Source: Candidatus Aenigmatarchaeota archaeon (GTDB taxonomy: Archaea > Aenigmatarchaeota > Aenigmatarchaeia > QMZP01). From it: a stretch of 18,398 nucleotides of DNA. The stretch spans positions 1-18,398 of the forward strand of contig QMZY01000005.1 of the NCBI GenBank assembly GCA_003663415.1. Direction: 5' to 3'. The first letter of the stretch is position 1, and each line of letters starts with the position of its first letter. This document shows, one piece after another, positions 11,898 through 18,398 of this stretch. Position numbers and translations under genes: made by a program. Under the pieces are notes generated by a model that saw only the letters and a program-made list of their open reading frames with translations, was not told the origin of the DNA and made no database searches.

Positions 11898-14285
11898 ATG
11901 TGGTGTAAAAACTTAATCCTGTTATTTTTTATATTTGTTTTGTTTCCCTCAGTAACAGCAACTGTTTCACTTGAAATAAACATGCCTGACCATGCAGCAC
12001 AAAATCAGTTTTTCCCGGGAAATGTTTCAATAAAATATGATACAGCAATTCCTCAAAATTCTTTTTTAAATGCTTTTATTGATTATTCATCTTCACCGGT
12101 TTCCACACTTTCCCTTACCAACTACCTTCAAAACATTATATATGAGTATAAAAACTTCAGCTTTACTTATAACATCACAGCACATGGGAAAACAGAATCA
12201 ATTGAATATCCTGATCAGGAATTTTATTTTATTCTGAGGGCACGGGGAACATGCGGTAATGAGCAGTGTGCAACAACAGGAAGCTGTGATTGCTTTAATC
12301 TCTGCACACCACCTGCAACACCGCCATATACCTGTGAATGGAGCGTTACAGAGCAAACCTCTCATGGACCTGAAACAGTAAACAAGGGTGAAGGATTAAA
12401 ATACATATACAATGGTGAAGATGCAATAAACATACCACCCGACGCTAATGAAGTTTATTGGAATGAGATGTTTTCTCATCCGAATGTAGAAACCACAATG
12501 AGAGAGGCATGCGGAAATGAAAATTATCAGGGACGAAGCGTTTTTCCTGACGGCTGGGTCAGGAGAAACCTTGATAATTTTGAGGCATGCGGGCCTTTTT
12601 GCAAAAAAGCTATAATAGAGAAATTTGACGAAACAAGCCTTTCGGAGAACAGGCAAAATTATATAGACAGACCCTGCGAAGGAAACATATGCGGCGGTGT
12701 TTACAAAAGGAACAAAGAAACAGGTGAAATACAGCTTCTGCACTATCCAGACGAAGTTGAATGGAACGGGACAACAGGTGAGATTAAAATCTACAATTAT
12801 CGTCCAGAATACGAGTATATGGTTACATATCTCCCTCCGAACGGTCCCCATCTTTGTGCATATGCACCGCAAGAGGAAAGCCACACAGAAACCTGGACAA
12901 AAACAACAGCTCAAACAGGTTTAATCTCTTATACACAACCCTTCTCAAAAACATACACAGAATCAGAGCTTCCTTATCAATACACACAAATCAACACACC
13001 TCATGCAATTATAAAACCACCTGAATGTCCCGAAAACTCTGTTGTATGCAACCAGACTGTTTCCTATTATTCTGTTTCAACTGAAAACCCGTACATAACT
13101 GTTGATTTTGATGAAAACACAAGAACAGTAACAGCGACAACAACAGTTCAAAAGCTTGATAAAAACTATACACTTTCAATACCGCTTTCAGATTTTCCAA
13201 ATCTTGTCACACCTGATGAAACAGGAGATCATACATTAAAAATAAATCTTCAATACGGGACAAGCACGGTTGCAGAAACACAAACAAGTTTTAGCGTTTG
13301 TGCAGATCATGACCATGACGGTTTTTGTAACATAGATGATTGCAACGACACCAACCCGTCAATACACCCCGATGCAAATGAGCTTTGTGACAGTTTGGAC
13401 AATGACTGCGATGGAAAAACAGATGAGGACTTTCCAGAACTTGGAAACCCTTGCGGTTTGGGTGTATGTAAAGGAATTTATGTGTGTTCTTCTGATAAAA
13501 CAACCACTACTTGCAGTGGTTTTTCTTCCAAACAAAAAGAAATATGCAGCAATTCTTTGGATGATGATTGCGATGGTATTGTTGATGAGCTTTATGAAGA
13601 ATTGCCGGACGGCAGGATTGTTTCAGGATGTATGTGCAGAGAGGGTGACAGAAAACCATGCGGAAGCAATGTAGGAAGATGCAGAGAAGGATACAGAGTG
13701 TGCATAAACGGAGAATGGAGCAGGGAATGCTTGGATAAAACAGGACCTTTTACAGAGGTTTGCAATGGAGAAGACGATGATTGCGACGGAATAATTGACA
13801 ACATAGACGGCAAAACCTCTGTTCAGGAAACCAAATGCCAGTGTTACAACGGGAACCCGCCAAAAACCGAAACATGCAATGATATAGATGATGACTGCGA
13901 CGGAGAAACAGACGAGGGTTTAAGTTGCTGCAGGGATGGCGATGAAAGGGCCTGCGGTTCTAACACAGGAATATGCAGCCCGGGCATAGAAAAATGTGTA
14001 AATGGAAAATGGTCTGGTGTGTGTGAAAATTCTTACGGACCAGACCCGAGAGGAGAGATATGCTGGGACAATCTTGACAATGACTGTGACGGCCAGACAG
14101 ATGAAAACTGCGACCTTGAGATAACATGCAACAATGGATATAAAGATGTGAATGAGGAAGGAGTGGATTGTGGCGGAGAGTGTCCAAGAAAATGCGGCAT
14201 AAACCTTTCTTGGATTCTTTTTTCTATTGGTGTAATTCTTCTTATAATATCGATTATGCTTGCAGAATTTAAAGGTAAATTATAA
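11898..14285 (+). CDS. Secreted, membrane-anchored protein with MopE-type metal-binding repeats
   Basis: A 795-aa surface protein. The ATG at 11898 begins MWCKNLILLFFIFVLFPSV, a clear signal peptide; an upstream ATG at 11751 would bury it behind 49 residues read through uS12, so it is rejected. Residues 22-465 are of unknown fold and rich in Cys, Tyr and Thr. From about 465 come Ca-like loops (DHDHDGFCNIDDC) and five repeats of the MopE kind, with cores LCDSLDNDCDGKTDE, ICSNSLDDDCDGIVDE, VCNGEDDDCDGIIDN, TCNDIDDDCDGETDE and ICWDNLDNDCDGQTDE. Between them are CG-rich linkers (RPCGSNVGRCREG, RACGSNTGICSPG). The repeats are linked to copper or calcium binding in other proteins. One hydrophobic helix (ILFSIGVILLIISIMLAEF) and a short KGKL tail anchor it to the membrane. 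Its 3' end overlaps cysS by 6 nt. The ligand and role, perhaps adhesion or envelope, are unknown. Confidence 0.85.
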   Translation: MWCKNLILLFFIFVLFPSVTATVSLEINMPDHAAQNQFFPGNVSIKYDTAIPQNSFLNAFIDYSSSPVSTLSLTNYLQNIIYEYKNFSFTYNITAHGKTESIEYPDQEFYFILRARGTCGNEQCATTGSCDCFNLCTPPATPPYTCEWSVTEQTSHGPETVNKGEGLKYIYNGEDAINIPPDANEVYWNEMFSHPNVETTMREACGNENYQGRSVFPDGWVRRNLDNFEACGPFCKKAIIEKFDETSLSENRQNYIDRPCEGNICGGVYKRNKETGEIQLLHYPDEVEWNGTTGEIKIYNYRPEYEYMVTYLPPNGPHLCAYAPQEESHTETWTKTTAQTGLISYTQPFSKTYTESELPYQYTQINTPHAIIKPPECPENSVVCNQTVSYYSVSTENPYITVDFDENTRTVTATTTVQKLDKNYTLSIPLSDFPNLVTPDETGDHTLKINLQYGTSTVAETQTSFSVCADHDHDGFCNIDDCNDTNPSIHPDANELCDSLDNDCDGKTDEDFPELGNPCGLGVCKGIYVCSSDKTTTTCSGFSSKQKEICSNSLDDDCDGIVDELYEELPDGRIVSGCMCREGDRKPCGSNVGRCREGYRVCINGEWSRECLDKTGPFTEVCNGEDDDCDGIIDNIDGKTSVQETKCQCYNGNPPKTETCNDIDDDCDGETDEGLSCCRDGDERACGSNTGICSPGIEKCVNGKWSGVCENSYGPDPRGEICWDNLDNDCDGQTDENCDLEITCNNGYKDVNEEGVDCGGECPRKCGINLSWILFSIGVILLIISIMLAEFKGKL

Positions 14286-15728
14286 CTTTCTCCATCTTGG
14301 ACCTTCAGGCGTGTCCTCTACAACAATCCCCATTTCTTTTAATTCATTTCTTATTTTATCTGCTTCTTCCCATTTTTTCTCTTTTCTTAATTCTTCCCTT
14401 TTCAAAAGTTTTTCCTTAACCTCAGTTTCTGCTTCGTCTAATGAAAACCATAGCTTTTCTTTACCCAAATCCAAACCCAAAACCATGTCAAACCTTTCCA
14501 TTGCTCTCATAACAAGTTCTGCATCCTCTTTCCCTATCTCTTTTGAATCTATTTTTTTGTTTACTTCTTTCATCAAGTTAAATATTGCAGAAAGAGCAGG
14601 TGAAATGTTCAAATCATCATCCAAAGCATCTTCAAACTCTTTTTTTGTTTTTTCAACAAGTTTTTTTATCTCTGGATTTTCTCTTCCCTCTTTCACATTT
14701 TTTAGTGATTCCATAAACTCCATCATGCTTTTCACAGTTTTTTCCGCTCCTTTTAAAGCTTCTTCTGTAAAATTCATTTTTGTTCTGTAATGTGCAGACA
14801 AAAGAAGGAATCTTATTGCTTTCGGGTTGTGTCCCTTGGCAACAAGGTCTCTGAGCGTGTAAAAATTGCCAAGCCTTTTGCTCATTTTTTTGCCTTCAAC
14901 CACAAGATGTCTTGTGTGCAACCAGTATCTAACAAAAGTCTTTCCAGTTGCTCCTTCTGACTGAGCTATCTCGCATTCATGGTGCGGAAAAATATTATCC
15001 TCTCCACCTGTATGTATATCCAAAGTTTCACCAAGATATTTCATACTCATAGCAGAACATTCAATATGCCAGCCGGGATGTCCTTTACCCCAAGGGGAAT
15101 CCCATTGCATAATATGTCTTGGATTATGAATCCATAATGCAAAATCCAATGGATGCTTTTTTTCCGGGTTCTCCTCCACCCTTCCGCCTGCACCTGCTTT
15201 TAATTTCTCCAGCGTGTTTCCGGAAAGCTTTCCGTAATCCTTGAACTTAAACACATCAAAATAAACAGAACCGTTTACTTCGTATGCATATCCCTTTTCA
15301 ATAAGCTTTTCAATCAGTTCTATCATTTCTTTTATATGCTCTGTTGCTTTTGGTCTTACCATGGGCTCCTTAAGGTTCAGACTTCTGGAATCTTCAAGAA
15401 ACGCTTTTGTATAAAACTCAGCTATCTCCCACGGTGTTTTTTTCTCTTCTTTTGCTTTCTTTTCTATTTTATCCTCTCCGGTAGAATCAGCAACCTCATC
15501 AATACTCATATGACCAACATCTGTAATATTCATCACCTGCATTACTTTGTATCCCTTATATTCCAAATACCTTCTTAACAAATCTGCAAGCATATATGCC
15601 CTGAAATTACCAATATGGGCAAAATTATAAACAGTGGGTCCGCAGTTATACATTTTTACAGTTCCTTTTTCCAATGGTTTAAATACCTCTTTTTTTCTTG
15701 TCATTGTATTGTAAAACCTAAGCACCAT
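14280..15728 (-). CDS. cysS: Cysteinyl-tRNA synthetase
   Basis: A 482-aa class I aminoacyl-tRNA synthetase that charges tRNA-Cys. Seen: [20 protein letters not shown] with the zinc ligand C29 and the ATP-binding [13 protein letters not shown], the further zinc ligands in [10 protein letters not shown] and [12 protein letters not shown], the KMSKRLGNF signature, and a C-terminal anticodon-binding helical region. Length matches the family (about 460-500). Some archaea make Cys-tRNA through SepRS instead; this organism has the direct enzyme. A strong TATA-like TTTATTTAAATTAA about 25 nt upstream supports a leaderless start at 15728. Confidence 0.97.
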   Translation of the reverse strand: MVLRFYNTMTRKKEVFKPLEKGTVKMYNCGPTVYNFAHIGNFRAYMLADLLRRYLEYKGYKVMQVMNITDVGHMSIDEVADSTGEDKIEKKAKEEKKTPWEIAEFYTKAFLEDSRSLNLKEPMVRPKATEHIKEMIELIEKLIEKGYAYEVNGSVYFDVFKFKDYGKLSGNTLEKLKAGAGGRVEENPEKKHPLDFALWIHNPRHIMQWDSPWGKGHPGWHIECSAMSMKYLGETLDIHTGGEDNIFPHHECEIAQSEGATGKTFVRYWLHTRHLVVEGKKMSKRLGNFYTLRDLVAKGHNPKAIRFLLLSAHYRTKMNFTEEALKGAEKTVKSMMEFMESLKNVKEGRENPEIKKLVEKTKKEFEDALDDDLNISPALSAIFNLMKEVNKKIDSKEIGKEDAELVMRAMERFDMVLGLDLGKEKLWFSLDEAETEVKEKLLKREELRKEKKWEEADKIRNELKEMGIVVEDTPEGPRWRKL

Positions 15729-15746
15729 ATAAAAAATAAAACTAAA

Positions 15747-15760
15747 TTAATTTAAATAAA
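15747..15760 (-). promoter_or_regulatory. TATA-like box of cysS
   Basis: TTTATTTAAATTAA on the minus strand is centred about 25 nt before the cysS ATG, in the 36-nt gap after the TadC-like gene. Confidence 0.5.
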
Positions 15761-15764
15761 GAAT

Positions 15765-16640
15765 TTAGACAGTGGGAGATGTTGTCTGCAGAAAAACGAG
15801 AAAAGCTGTATTTGTTACGGGAATGAAAATCCATGTTAAAAAGAATATTGCTTCCTCTACTGTGAAGCCCATAATATCCCCGCCAATTGTTCCCATCATT
15901 GCAAGAAAAATCATCATCATTAACGGAGCAGAGATTAAAACAGCAGTGTAAATATCAGCATAAGTTGAGAGGGTTTTAAGATAGTTCTCTCTTTTCACTC
16001 TGTATTCAAACAAGCTCCTTTCAGCCATTTCATTCAAATATTTGCCAAGGTCCCCGCCTTTTTCTATAGTTGAAGCAATGCCTGTTAGGATTTGCTTGAA
16101 TTGAGGAGATGGCGTTCTTTCAGCAGCATTTTTTATTGCTGCCACAGAGCTCATTCCAAAGTTTTTTATGTTTTTTACAATAAGCTTTGCTTGGTTTGTT
16201 ACCTCTCCGTATTCCTTGAATCGTGTCAAAAGACTAAACATAAATTCAGGAGGAACGCCAGAGGACGCAACAGCGCCCATATGAGACAAAGCAAAAGGCA
16301 GGTTGCTCTCTATAGAATTTCTAATTCTGTTTGCTTTTTGCACAGGGTAAACATAAAACAAAAGGAAAGCAAAGGCAGCAGCCATAACAGGAGCAAAAAT
16401 TACAAGATAAAGAAACGTAAGAAAATCAAATCCTAAAAACCAGTTCAACATAAAAACAGCAAACAGAGAAATAAAATAAACTATTAAAGTAGTGAAAAAC
16501 ATCATGCAAACCCACGTTTCCAGAAGTATTCCTATGTTTGCAGCCCTCAGGTGGGGTTTTAGTGTTTCAAAACTTTTCACAGACCTGTTAACTATTTTGC
16601 TGAAAAGTTTCACCGAGATTTTTTTATAACATTCAGCCAT
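15765..16640 (-). CDS. TadC/FlaJ-like pilus assembly membrane protein (T2SSF domain)
   Basis: A 291-aa membrane protein. Two hydrophobic segments lie near 45-70 and 75-100. A cytoplasmic T2SSF-type domain follows at about 108-215 (NSIESNLPFALSHMGAVASS, GVPPEFMFSLLTRF, FGMSSVAAIKNAAERTPSPQ, GIASTIEKGGDLGKYLNEMA), then two more segments (TAVLISAPLMMMIFLAMMG and IFFLTWIFIPVTNTAFLVFL). This is the inner-membrane platform of type IV pili, archaella and type II secretion, half the size of the two-domain FlaJ form. No secretion ATPase or pilin gene is beside it, so its partners lie elsewhere or the companion domain is in another gene. It follows eS26 by 45 nt on the same strand. Confidence 0.82.
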   Translation of the reverse strand: MAECYKKISVKLFSKIVNRSVKSFETLKPHLRAANIGILLETWVCMMFFTTLIVYFISLFAVFMLNWFLGFDFLTFLYLVIFAPVMAAAFAFLLFYVYPVQKANRIRNSIESNLPFALSHMGAVASSGVPPEFMFSLLTRFKEYGEVTNQAKLIVKNIKNFGMSSVAAIKNAAERTPSPQFKQILTGIASTIEKGGDLGKYLNEMAERSLFEYRVKRENYLKTLSTYADIYTAVLISAPLMMMIFLAMMGTIGGDIMGFTVEEAIFFLTWIFIPVTNTAFLVFLQTTSPTV

Positions 16641-16685
16641 TTTCTCTAATAAATAATTATCCTGTTTTACTAAAAAGCTTCTCTG

Positions 16686-16937
16686 TTACCTTTTCTTTCT
16701 TACTATGTTTCTATGTCTTGCGCATGCAGGACAGGCATACATTTTTGTTACACTCAGGCTTTTCTTTCTGATTCCAAGTTCTTTTCTAAGCAGATGATCT
16801 GTTATGCCAAAACCCTTTGTCACAGGAAAAGCCTTGTATCTTGGAACCTTTCTTCCGCAGAAGCTGCAAGTAATTGTGTATTCTTTGCCTCTTTTTTTTG
16901 TGTGCTGCCATCCCCTTTTATAATATTTTCTCCCCAT
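16686..16937 (-). CDS. rps26e: Ribosomal protein eS26
   Basis: An 83-aa zinc ribosomal protein of the small subunit, near the mRNA exit channel. Seen: basic N-terminus MGRKYYKRGW, CSFCGRKVPRYKAF (C24, C27) and YACPACARHRNIVRKKR (C69, C72), matching the conserved CxNC...VPKDKA and YCVSCAIHSKVVR of the family. The frame extends upstream to an ATG at 17018 inside eL40, but ATG 16937 gives the right family start. A GGAGG at 16959-16963 is 21 nt from that ATG; a small GGC-GAAA-GCC hairpin lies between and may shorten the gap. eS26 is known mainly from TACK/Asgard archaea and eukaryotes and is missing from most Euryarchaeota. Confidence 0.85.
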   Translation of the reverse strand: MGRKYYKRGWQHTKKRGKEYTITCSFCGRKVPRYKAFPVTKGFGITDHLLRKELGIRKKSLSVTKMYACPACARHRNIVRKKR

Positions 16938-16963
16938 AACATTCAGGCTTTCGCCAATCCTCC

Positions 16964-17137
16964 TTATTTGTGCTCCTTTCTTATTGGCCTTAATTTTTTT
17001 GCCTTGCAGTTTCTGCATTTAACTTTTCCAGACCTTACTTTAGCGAGGTCTGCCTTCATTCTTGAGCCACAGTTCATGCATATGAAAACCCTGTGGAAAA
17101 GCCTTTTCTCTGCTTCTGGAAATCTTTGTTTTGCCAT
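16964..17137 (-). CDS. rpl40e: Ribosomal protein eL40
   Basis: A 57-aa zinc-ribbon protein of the large subunit: MAKQRFPEAEKRLFHRVFIC, MNCGSRMKADL, then KCRNCKAKKLRPIRKEHK, with Cys at 20, 23, 41 and 44. FPEAE and LRP close to the ends match archaeal eL40. AAAGGTG precedes the ATG at 17137. It heads the eL40-eS26 operon; its stop is directly followed by the GGAGG used by eS26. Confidence 0.92.
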   Translation of the reverse strand: MAKQRFPEAEKRLFHRVFICMNCGSRMKADLAKVRSGKVKCRNCKAKKLRPIRKEHK

Positions 17138-17162
17138 TCCAACACCTTTACATTATAATAGC

Positions 17163-17187
17163 TAAAAATATATAAATGTCTTTATAT
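17163..17187. promoter_or_regulatory. Divergent TATA region between eL40 and the Cbf5-like gene
   Basis: The block holds TATATAAATG and TTTATATC. On the minus strand CATTTATATATTTTTAG lies about 30 nt before the eL40 ATG. On the plus strand TTTATATC (17181-17188) is about 24 nt before the ATG at 17208, suggesting a leaderless message. Confidence 0.45.
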
Positions 17188-17207
17188 CTTTTTTATAAAA
17201 CTTATAT

Positions 17208-17999
17208 ATGAAACACGTGCTTTTGCTTGATAAGCCATCGAACCTAACGAGCATGCAATGTGTAACCAAAGCAAAATCAATTCTTCAGGCAAAAAAAGCA
17301 GGACATGCTGGAACATTAGACCCAAAGGTAACAGGACTTATGCTCATTGCTTTTGATGAAGCTGTCAAGGCAATACCTGTGCTGATGGGTTTGGACAAAG
17401 AGTATGAAGGCATGATTTATTTTCATAAATATTTGAGCCTTTCAGAAATAAAGCAGGCTTTCAAAAACTTTACAGGAGAAATTATCCAGACACCGCCCGT
17501 TAAGTCTGCTGTTTCAAGAAAGCCGAGAAAAAGAAAAATATACTCTTTGGACTTGCTCAAAAAAGAAGATAAAACTGTTTTTTTCAGAGTCAAATGCGAA
17601 GCAGGGACATACATCCGCAAACTGTGTCACGATATTGGCGTTTTTTTGGGTTGCGGAGCACATATGAAATGGTTAAGAAGAACAAAAATCAATGGTTTTG
17701 ACATAAAGGAAGCAGTGTCTTTGAGTGCTTTGAAAAAAAGAAAAGAGAACGTTCTCATACCTCTTGAAAACGCTCTCGAAAGAACAGGACTGAAAAAAAT
17801 CCATATAAAAGAGCAGTCTGTTAATAAGATAATGAACGGCGCGCCTGTCAGAAAGGAGGACATAGAGGGAACAGACAATATAAAACCAAATGAATTTGCA
17901 GGCGTTTACTTTTCAGGAAAAATAATAGCACTCGCCAAAGTTTTGGATAGAAAATCCAGCACAATAGCAAAAACAGACAGGGTGTTTCTGTTAGAGTGA
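17208..17999 (+). CDS. cbf5: Pseudouridine synthase, Cbf5/TruB type with PUA domain
   Basis: A 263-aa RNA pseudouridine synthase. Catalytic motif AGHAGTLDPKVTG carries the conserved Asp (D38), preceded by LLLDKPSNLTSMQ. Further motifs are QTPPVKSAVSRKPRKRKIY and the substrate loop KCEAGTYIRKLCHDIG, all typical of Cbf5/TruB. From about residue 186, IHIKEQSVNKIMNGAPVRKE and NEFAGVYFSGKIIALAKV form a PUA domain, which archaeal Cbf5 uses for H/ACA guide RNAs and the tRNA acceptor end. Cbf5 in archaea is usually about 320-340 aa; this one lacks the N-terminal extension. It could modify tRNA U55 directly or act with H/ACA sRNPs; no Nop10, Gar1 or L7Ae gene is in the window. Confidence 0.92.
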   Translation: MKHVLLLDKPSNLTSMQCVTKAKSILQAKKAGHAGTLDPKVTGLMLIAFDEAVKAIPVLMGLDKEYEGMIYFHKYLSLSEIKQAFKNFTGEIIQTPPVKSAVSRKPRKRKIYSLDLLKKEDKTVFFRVKCEAGTYIRKLCHDIGVFLGCGAHMKWLRRTKINGFDIKEAVSLSALKKRKENVLIPLENALERTGLKKIHIKEQSVNKIMNGAPVRKEDIEGTDNIKPNEFAGVYFSGKIIALAKVLDRKSSTIAKTDRVFLLE

Positions 18000-18398
18000 T
18001 GTTTCCTGCAAAAATTTACTATTAATAGACCCGTGCAAAATACAACTCAATTTTAGAATATAGTTCCTGACGCGATAAATTTCAAAACGCCAGCAACAAT
18101 CAGCAAACAATGCTTTGTAATCAATTATTCGTTGCTGTAATTGTCCATATTTTTAATTAACTATCTTTTCCATGCTGACACGGTTGTTCTGCGCTGTTTT
18201 AAATATGTATGTAGATCAGAAAGCTGAATATCCTGTTAACGCTGCAGCATCACCAAATTACTATTAGCAGGCATCTTTTCTGCCTCTTTGTTTCTCCTGT
18301 TCGGGACATAGATTTATTAATCATCAGCTTAACTATTTTACATATCCAAACAGACGCGCATATAATTTATACACAACTTGAACATAAAGGAGTGCTGC
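18000..18398. other. Non-coding stretch at the right edge
   Basis: No convincing gene. Two small inverted repeats are visible: CAGCAAC (18091-18097) with GTTGCTG (18131-18137), and AGGCA (18269-18273) with TGCCT (18281-18285) before a T-rich tract. The end holds a TATA-like ATATAATTTATA (18358-18370) and AAAGGAGTG (18387-18393), probably the promoter and ribosome-binding site of a gene beginning just outside the window. Confidence 0.45.

Noticed and set aside
16938..17018. Upstream start for eS26 (110-aa version)
   Set aside because: The extra 27 residues are a shifted reading of eL40; the family start is at MGRKYYKRGW.

Overview
The window is archaeal and AT-rich. It carries archaeal DnaG primase, eS6, uS7, uS12, eL40 and eS26 ribosomal proteins, a Cbf5-type pseudouridine synthase, a Rad50-like ATPase, pyruvoyl SpeD and a histone-fold protein. 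Genes are tightly packed, and several have a TATA-like box about 25 nt before the start codon, suggesting leaderless mRNAs. Short versions of usually longer proteins (Rad50-like, 667 aa; Cbf5-like, 263 aa) and orphan informational operons suggest a small-genome, perhaps DPANN-like archaeon. I cannot place it more exactly.

Layout. 1-1123 (minus): the N-terminal two-thirds-or-less of an aconitase running off the left edge, with a small two-helix membrane protein overlapping its start. 1124-1438: non-coding, with a 31-nt imperfect inverted repeat. 1439-3841 (plus): operon of a four-CBS protein, a small Toprim protein and DnaG. 3807-4190 (minus): SpeD, overlapping the 3' end of dnaG. 4258-4701 (minus): a tRNA-Leu gene broken by two introns, followed upstream on the same strand by a histone-fold protein (4713-5087). 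5177-6346 (plus): site-2-type membrane protease with a PDZ-like region. 6426-7046 (plus): eS6 with a long charged tail. 7043-7408 (minus): two tiny Cys-rich proteins. 7518-10144 (plus): an RPA-like OB-fold protein and a Rad50-like protein. 10390-10776 (plus): a small Cys-rich protein resembling the C-terminal domain of methylenetetrahydrofolate reductase/MetV proteins. 10804-11828 (minus): uS12-uS7 operon. 11898-14285 (plus): a secreted, membrane-anchored protein with MopE-type metal-binding repeats. 14280-17137 (minus): CysS, a TadC-like pilus assembly protein, eS26 and eL40. 17208-17999 (plus): Cbf5/TruB-like. 18000-18398: non-coding, ending in a possible ribosome-binding site for a gene outside the window.

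The most unusual element is the tRNA-Leu locus. Joining three exons (49 + 21 + 14 nt) gives an 84-nt class II tRNA with fully paired acceptor, anticodon and T stems. One intron (70 nt) sits in the variable arm and the other (290 nt) in the T loop; both junctions can be drawn as bulge-helix-bulge-like structures. The large intron is a string of hairpins holding an 89-nt unit duplicated in tandem with only two differences, and the small intron shares two sequence motifs with it, suggesting common origin. The anticodon reads AAG, with an A at position 34, which is very rare in archaea.

Other points: a likely frameshift or programmed slip at the end of the small Toprim gene; altered decoding-centre loop in uS12; a Rad50/RPA-like pair without Mre11 next to it.
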